This document shows, piece by piece, positions 58,801 to 64,000 of a DNA stretch of 64,000 nucleotides (position 1 is the stretch's first letter; the number at the start of each line of letters is the position of its first letter). Below the pieces are notes generated by a model. It did not search any database and had not been told where the DNA came from. It saw only the letters and a list, made by a program, of their open reading frames with translations. Both the position numbers and the translations under genes were made by a program. Source of the stretch: Leptoclinus maculatus (taxonomy: Eukaryota > Chordata > Actinopteri > Perciformes > Stichaeidae); NCBI GenBank assembly GCA_032191485.1, contig JAVDOI010000016.1, forward strand, positions 6,668,270 through 6,732,269. The letters run 5' to 3'.

Positions 58801-60995
58801 CCCATCCTCCAAAATTGTCACTAGAACTCATGCAGAAGACAGAGCAGAGATCTGCTAATCTAACCCTCAGGGGCCGCACTGTTTTTCTCGCTCACTTCCA
58901 CTTTTTGAATGCTCCTGGACATTTTCAGTCATTAGCTAGCACAGGACTGTGCCTTAAGTTTTAACAACCTTCCACTCTGTAGATTGTGTGAAACACACCA
59001 CTGAAACACAAAACACAACTCGTGTTTTTGATTCTAGCATTTTTTTTGTTACCTTTCTCCTCTTCCGTGAGCAAACTGTGTTGAATCTTTGAAGAGGTGC
59101 CAGGTTAGCTACAGTATCGGCTCTGCATCCTTCCCCTCAGAGGTAGAGAGAGAGAGAGAGAGCATGTTCTCCTAAGTCTCTGCATGGTGAACATGTCAGC
59201 GAATTACACACTGTGAACAACTGATTGAGGCTATGAAGAGGAGGGCATACCAAAAAGATAATATGTTTGGTTTGGAGCCGATCCGCTGAACATACATTTT
59301 TCTCCCACATAAATTTCCCTGGTCCGCCCCCCACAGCAGAGTACCCCCCCCCCCCACCCCCCCCCCCCCTCAAAACAGTAGCAGCCAACTTAAATTCTCT
59401 GCGTTCAGCATTTCGACTTTATAAACTTCATCCCTTACACCTGAGGGTAGCATTTATAATCAGAAATGTGAGTTTATATGTACAGTAAATGATGCATTTT
59501 TGAAAGTTGTAGTGTTTCCATACCACAAGGCCGTAGTGGCTCTGCTAGTTGAGGGAGTATGCACCTCCAGATAGTCTTGGTCAGAGACATGGGCTTAGAT
59601 TCCTGGTGGTTGCATGGACGAGCCTTTTGGCATTTGGCAAATTGAACCACGATAAAGTGAAAAAAAAGTTTTTCTCTGAAGACGTTTTTTTGGGGGGGGT
59701 TTTTTGGCATCAAACTCTTCCTGAATATTTCTTTTGTCCATCATGGCAACAACTGAAGACTGCAGTGATTTATCTAATACAAATAAAAAAATGGACTTTT
59801 ATTCTCAAATGCAACAACCCAGAACGGCTTTAATGCCATGCAGTCTTCCACGTTGATTTTAAGGGAACCTCGCCACTTCCTCGGTAACAACAAGGTGTTC
59901 ATATGGTAATAATCATAATATGTCAAGTATCTCCAGCCATCAGAGATGCTAGTCTCAGTTTAATGATTCTGGGAAATTGAGGATTACCCAGGATATGAGA
60001 GCAAGCCTACAGTTTTCATATGGTGTGGGAGGTTGCAGGGCTCTGTATTAGTAATCACAGGGGAGAGCCGAGAGGTGGGAGAGAAAATCTGCTTCTTCTC
60101 TTCTCTCATTCATCATAGCAGTCCTCTAGTGAGGAAACATGGCAAATGGCCAAATGAATGCACTTCATAAAGCGCAAATGTCTCCTCTGATGTGCCTCTC
60201 ACTGAGGATCTGGAGAGTGGGGGAAAGATTTCCACAGATATATTATTGTCAAACTCTGCTGCCCCCGCTTCCAAGTGTTATTATGATATTGTAGCAGATC
60301 TTACAATAAGATTTGGTGACTTCACTCAAGCAGTTACCATAACAATGTTACAATGATTGCAGCAGTTTTCAACAGCCGCCTAAACTGAATGAAGCATATT
60401 GTCAGACCGGATGATAAGTTTTCTACGAGAGGCTCTCTTTTTTTTTAATGTTTCATTATGTTGTAATTTAACAGGGTAATCTTAAAATGGAAAGAAAATT
60501 CTCACTGGGTAGATAAAAGTGACTATAAGTCGAGGAGATGTAGGATACGATATTGAGAGAGGAAGCAATTCACACCACACACAAGGAGACGGTCAGCACC
60601 ACAGGGAGGTGCTATGGATCTGTTTCCCCTATCACACGCTGCACATGCACTTTAATGCATGAATTACTAAATGTGTAACACTTTCAATACCTGCAAGATC
60701 AGTTTTTACACATTTCGGTGCATCCATTGAACAATAACACTCATGTGATATTAAGCAGGATATTATTTAGAAGCAGGATTAAAAGGTAAAGCTGTCAACC
60801 TTTGTGTACAATTGTAGCAGTGAAGTAAAAGTAAAATGGGTAAAAAGACAAAAAAAATGGGAAATTATTGAAACGTAATAACAAGATTAATAAATTGCAG
60901 CGGAATATAATACTAACCAAGCCATTTCCACAATTCTCTTTTGATAAGATTGTAATTGTCTGTGTGTATTTTTAAATAAATGTACAGTATTTTAA
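55061..60995. other. Gene-free region with C tracts
   Basis: No supported exon. A CA/TA run lies at about 55073-55100, a TG/GGTG run at about 55793-55834, and C runs at about 57266-57276 and 59344-59369 (C12-A-C13). The stretch at about 57940-58210 is more GC-rich and complex and could be regulatory. Confidence 0.5.
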
Positions 60996-61324
<329 letters not shown>

Positions 61325-62946
61325 TTGTGTTAGTAAATATGTAATTTAATGTTTGATGCTACCTCAGATACACATTGGTTGTGGGAGAAAATGTTCATAG
61401 GAAAAAGTGAATTTAGGAAATGTGAACGTCCAGCCCTCAGCTCAGCCCTCAGTTTAACAGTAATGGTGAAGGATTAGTTATAAACAGCTGTGGGGAAAAT
61501 AAAATACATTTATACAAGGTTTAAATGAATACATTATTTAAACAGAAAATGTATATCAAATATGAACATACATATACAAATATATGTGATTATACATAGA
61601 AGTACCGATCCTCAACAAAGCTTCCAAATATACCTCGAAGATAGAATATTTCTTGTCTCTTATGCACGTGTTTACTATCTCTGGGTGATTAAAGCAATTA
61701 TACCGTTTTATGTATAGCCTCTCATTGTATCACTGTTTTAATTACAGTATTGATTAAATTCAACACCTAATGCCCAAAAAACATAAATCATATTTCCCCC
61801 ACTTAATTGTGTGTTTGAACTAATTAAGAGCAGAGCTGAAGCTGCTGTCTTAGAAAAATAAATGTGTAGGATTGTTATTTATTATTTATTCCCTGGGCTG
61901 TCACCATGGAATCCTAATGTGATTAAACTGTTTGTACATGCTGAAGTATACATTTAGATATATATACACACACACACATTCTTTTTATGAAGATATCAAT
62001 TATGGCAACATGTCAGTGTATCCTTTGTTTACATTTATATAAAGTGAACAAAGCCTTTCAGAAAGATGATGAATCTAATTTTATTTTATTTTTAATGGAT
62101 GCCTCTTCAAATTAGATCTTATTTACAATTGCCCATCTCTAACAATACTGTACAGTTGCCAATCATGGCATTGTACCGCAAGCTTTGCTGCATTCATCAT
62201 GCCAACTTACAGTTACATTTGGACATCTAAAGTGAGACTGTAAGGAAAACGAGTGGCAAGAGAGGGCAAAGGAGGCGGGAGAAAGAGATCCAAGAAGGCT
62301 TGGCTTGTATAATTACACTCTCAAGATGGCATATTTACCGTCTCTGCCAGCGAGGTCATGCCTTCTGTCGTAGTAAACGTAGTGAAGTATGAAAGAGCCA
62401 ATTACAGCACACTGGGTGACCTTTTAACAACTATTACCACATCCCATCAACACATTATCATGATGGAGATTGTGATTCCGCGAGAATTACAACATTATCC
62501 TGTCACATCCAGCCCAAGACGGGCTTGTTGTGTGATGGCAGTGACAGCACAGCTTTGAAGAATCAGCGCAATAAAGGAAGACAAGTGAAATGAAAAAAAG
62601 GAGAGTGAGACAGAGAGAGATATGGAGGCAGGATGAGAGGGGGGTTAGAACAATAGCCCCGTACAGTACATTAGCTGTGGATGTCAAGCACCCCAGTCAT
62701 TCCCAATGAAAAGCACAACAAATAAGACGTTGGCCTGTTTGTATTCATTATCAGTCAGCACATGCCCCGGCTCCTGCATTAAACATTAGACTGCCTCTGA
62801 TGTCTGCTTAACAGTTTAATTCCCTCCCCGCCGCTCAGCCTGTCATAATAAACCCAGCGAAGCACACACAAAGTCAAATAAGAGTGTGAGGGGGCTGCCT
62901 TTGTGTGTATGTGTGTGTGTTTGCATGGCTGTCCTCGTGTTTGTTA

Positions 62947-62980
<34 letters not shown>

Positions 62981-63116
62981 ATGCATGTGTGTTGAGCAAC
63001 GTACAGATCATTCATAATAGCCCGTGCCCTCTATTGCCAGGCTTGGCTTTATTGTAGTTTATCTGATCACAGATTAAGTAGATTTTGGAGTGGCAGGCCT
63101 GTCTACCCATGAGTCC

Positions 63117-63173
<57 letters not shown>

Positions 63174-63275
63174 TGAAATAGTATTTGTATCTGTGTATAC
63201 ATCATAGTTACAAGTGCATTTTAGAGTTTCTGTGTATACTGTTGTTTTGTTATGTGTGTGTTTAATGTGTTCTGC

Positions 63276-63310
<35 letters not shown>

Positions 63311-64000
63311 TTTTCTTCTTTTTCTGTTCCCTCCCTATCTCCCCGCTGCAGCCAGAGGTTGGCACGAACACCACATGGTCATAACAGTCTCCTTGAGAAG
63401 GGGACCAGCCTCTTAGGCTGGCAGCCTGGCAGCCTGGCACAAAGACGCCAATCTCAGTCAAAAAGGAGGAGACCAATGGGCACAGAAATCCCTATTCAAA
63501 AGAGATGATTGGATTAATTAGATAAATCCACTGTATCCAATGCAATTGTGTGTTGTCCAGAAATATGTTCATGTTATTGGTAAAGGTATGGCCTCTGACA
63601 TGAGCGTTCACACAGTAACACTGGCATAAGGGTGACCATCTGCTCCCTAATCTGACAGCGCTGAAAATATGAAGTCCTTCACTTCCAATGAACATTTGTA
63701 TTATTAGATTTTTTTCCACTTTGATAATTTAATCCACTTATGAATTTATTCAGTGTAGCTGGCTGTGCTAATCACTGGCTATGAAAACATTGCAACAAAA
63801 GCTGTCTTCCAATATTAATAAATCACAAGCAGTGGTGCACTGTAAATATGTTTCAGCAACATTATCAAAGAAGGGGAGGGTTTCTCTTATTTCTCTCTCT
63901 TAGGGAGAATATTGTAATTACCCCTTGGCGTTGTAAGAGAGCAAAACTGTTTCGGGTTTTACTTTTTCATGACATTTGAACAAAGATATAAAATTTGAAG
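61325..64000. other. Gene-free region with TG arrays
   Basis: No supported exon. TG arrays lie at about 62950-62978, 63120-63172 and 63280-63307. The stretch at about 62300-62560 and the short block near 62800-62880 are complex and non-repetitive. Confidence 0.5.
63120..63172. repeat. TG microsatellite of about 26 units
   Basis: Uninterrupted TG array. Confidence 0.95.

Overview
The window looks like a percomorph (perch-like teleost) nuclear genome. It has short GT-AG introns, abundant CA/TG, GA and GATA microsatellites, and a salmon-type GnRH gene (GnRH3), a paralogue kept in teleosts and absent from mammals. No bacterial, viral or intact transposon gene was recognised.

Layout: (1) 1-3121 is non-coding 5' flank or intron. 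(2) 3122-12067, plus strand, holds 19 coding exons of a receptor-type tyrosine phosphatase of the alpha/epsilon class. Block-by-block comparison favours epsilon (ptpre): short glycosylatable ectodomain, one transmembrane helix, two phosphatase domains, C-terminal YANFK. The joined exons stay in frame and give about 680 residues, against about 700 in human PTPRE. (3) 12068 to about 13880 is the ptpre 3' end with four AATAAA signals. (4) About 14050-15340, plus strand, holds gnrh3: compact TATA promoter, non-coding exon 1 and three coding exons giving a 90-residue preprohormone with decapeptide QHWSYGWLPG. (5) About 15340-64000 is a 48-kb stretch in which I find no convincing gene. It carries many simple repeats, one roughly 325-bp GATA array, and islands of dense, repeat-free, homeodomain-motif-rich sequence that resemble conserved non-coding elements. 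This conservation cannot be checked here.

ptpre and gnrh3 are unrelated in function, one a membrane/cytosolic phosphatase and the other a neuropeptide. They lie head-to-tail, with about 270 bp between the last ptpre poly(A) signal and the predicted gnrh3 start. The long desert downstream fits a regulatory landscape of a developmental gene outside the window; on human 10q26 the PTPRE side leads towards EBF3, which is only an inference here.

No new protein system was found. The most interesting leads are regulatory: a palindromic OTX-type site next to the gnrh3 TATA box, a two-block element shared by a ptpre intron and the desert 20 kb away, a NAGNAG splice acceptor in phosphatase domain 1, and several inverted repeats in the desert.
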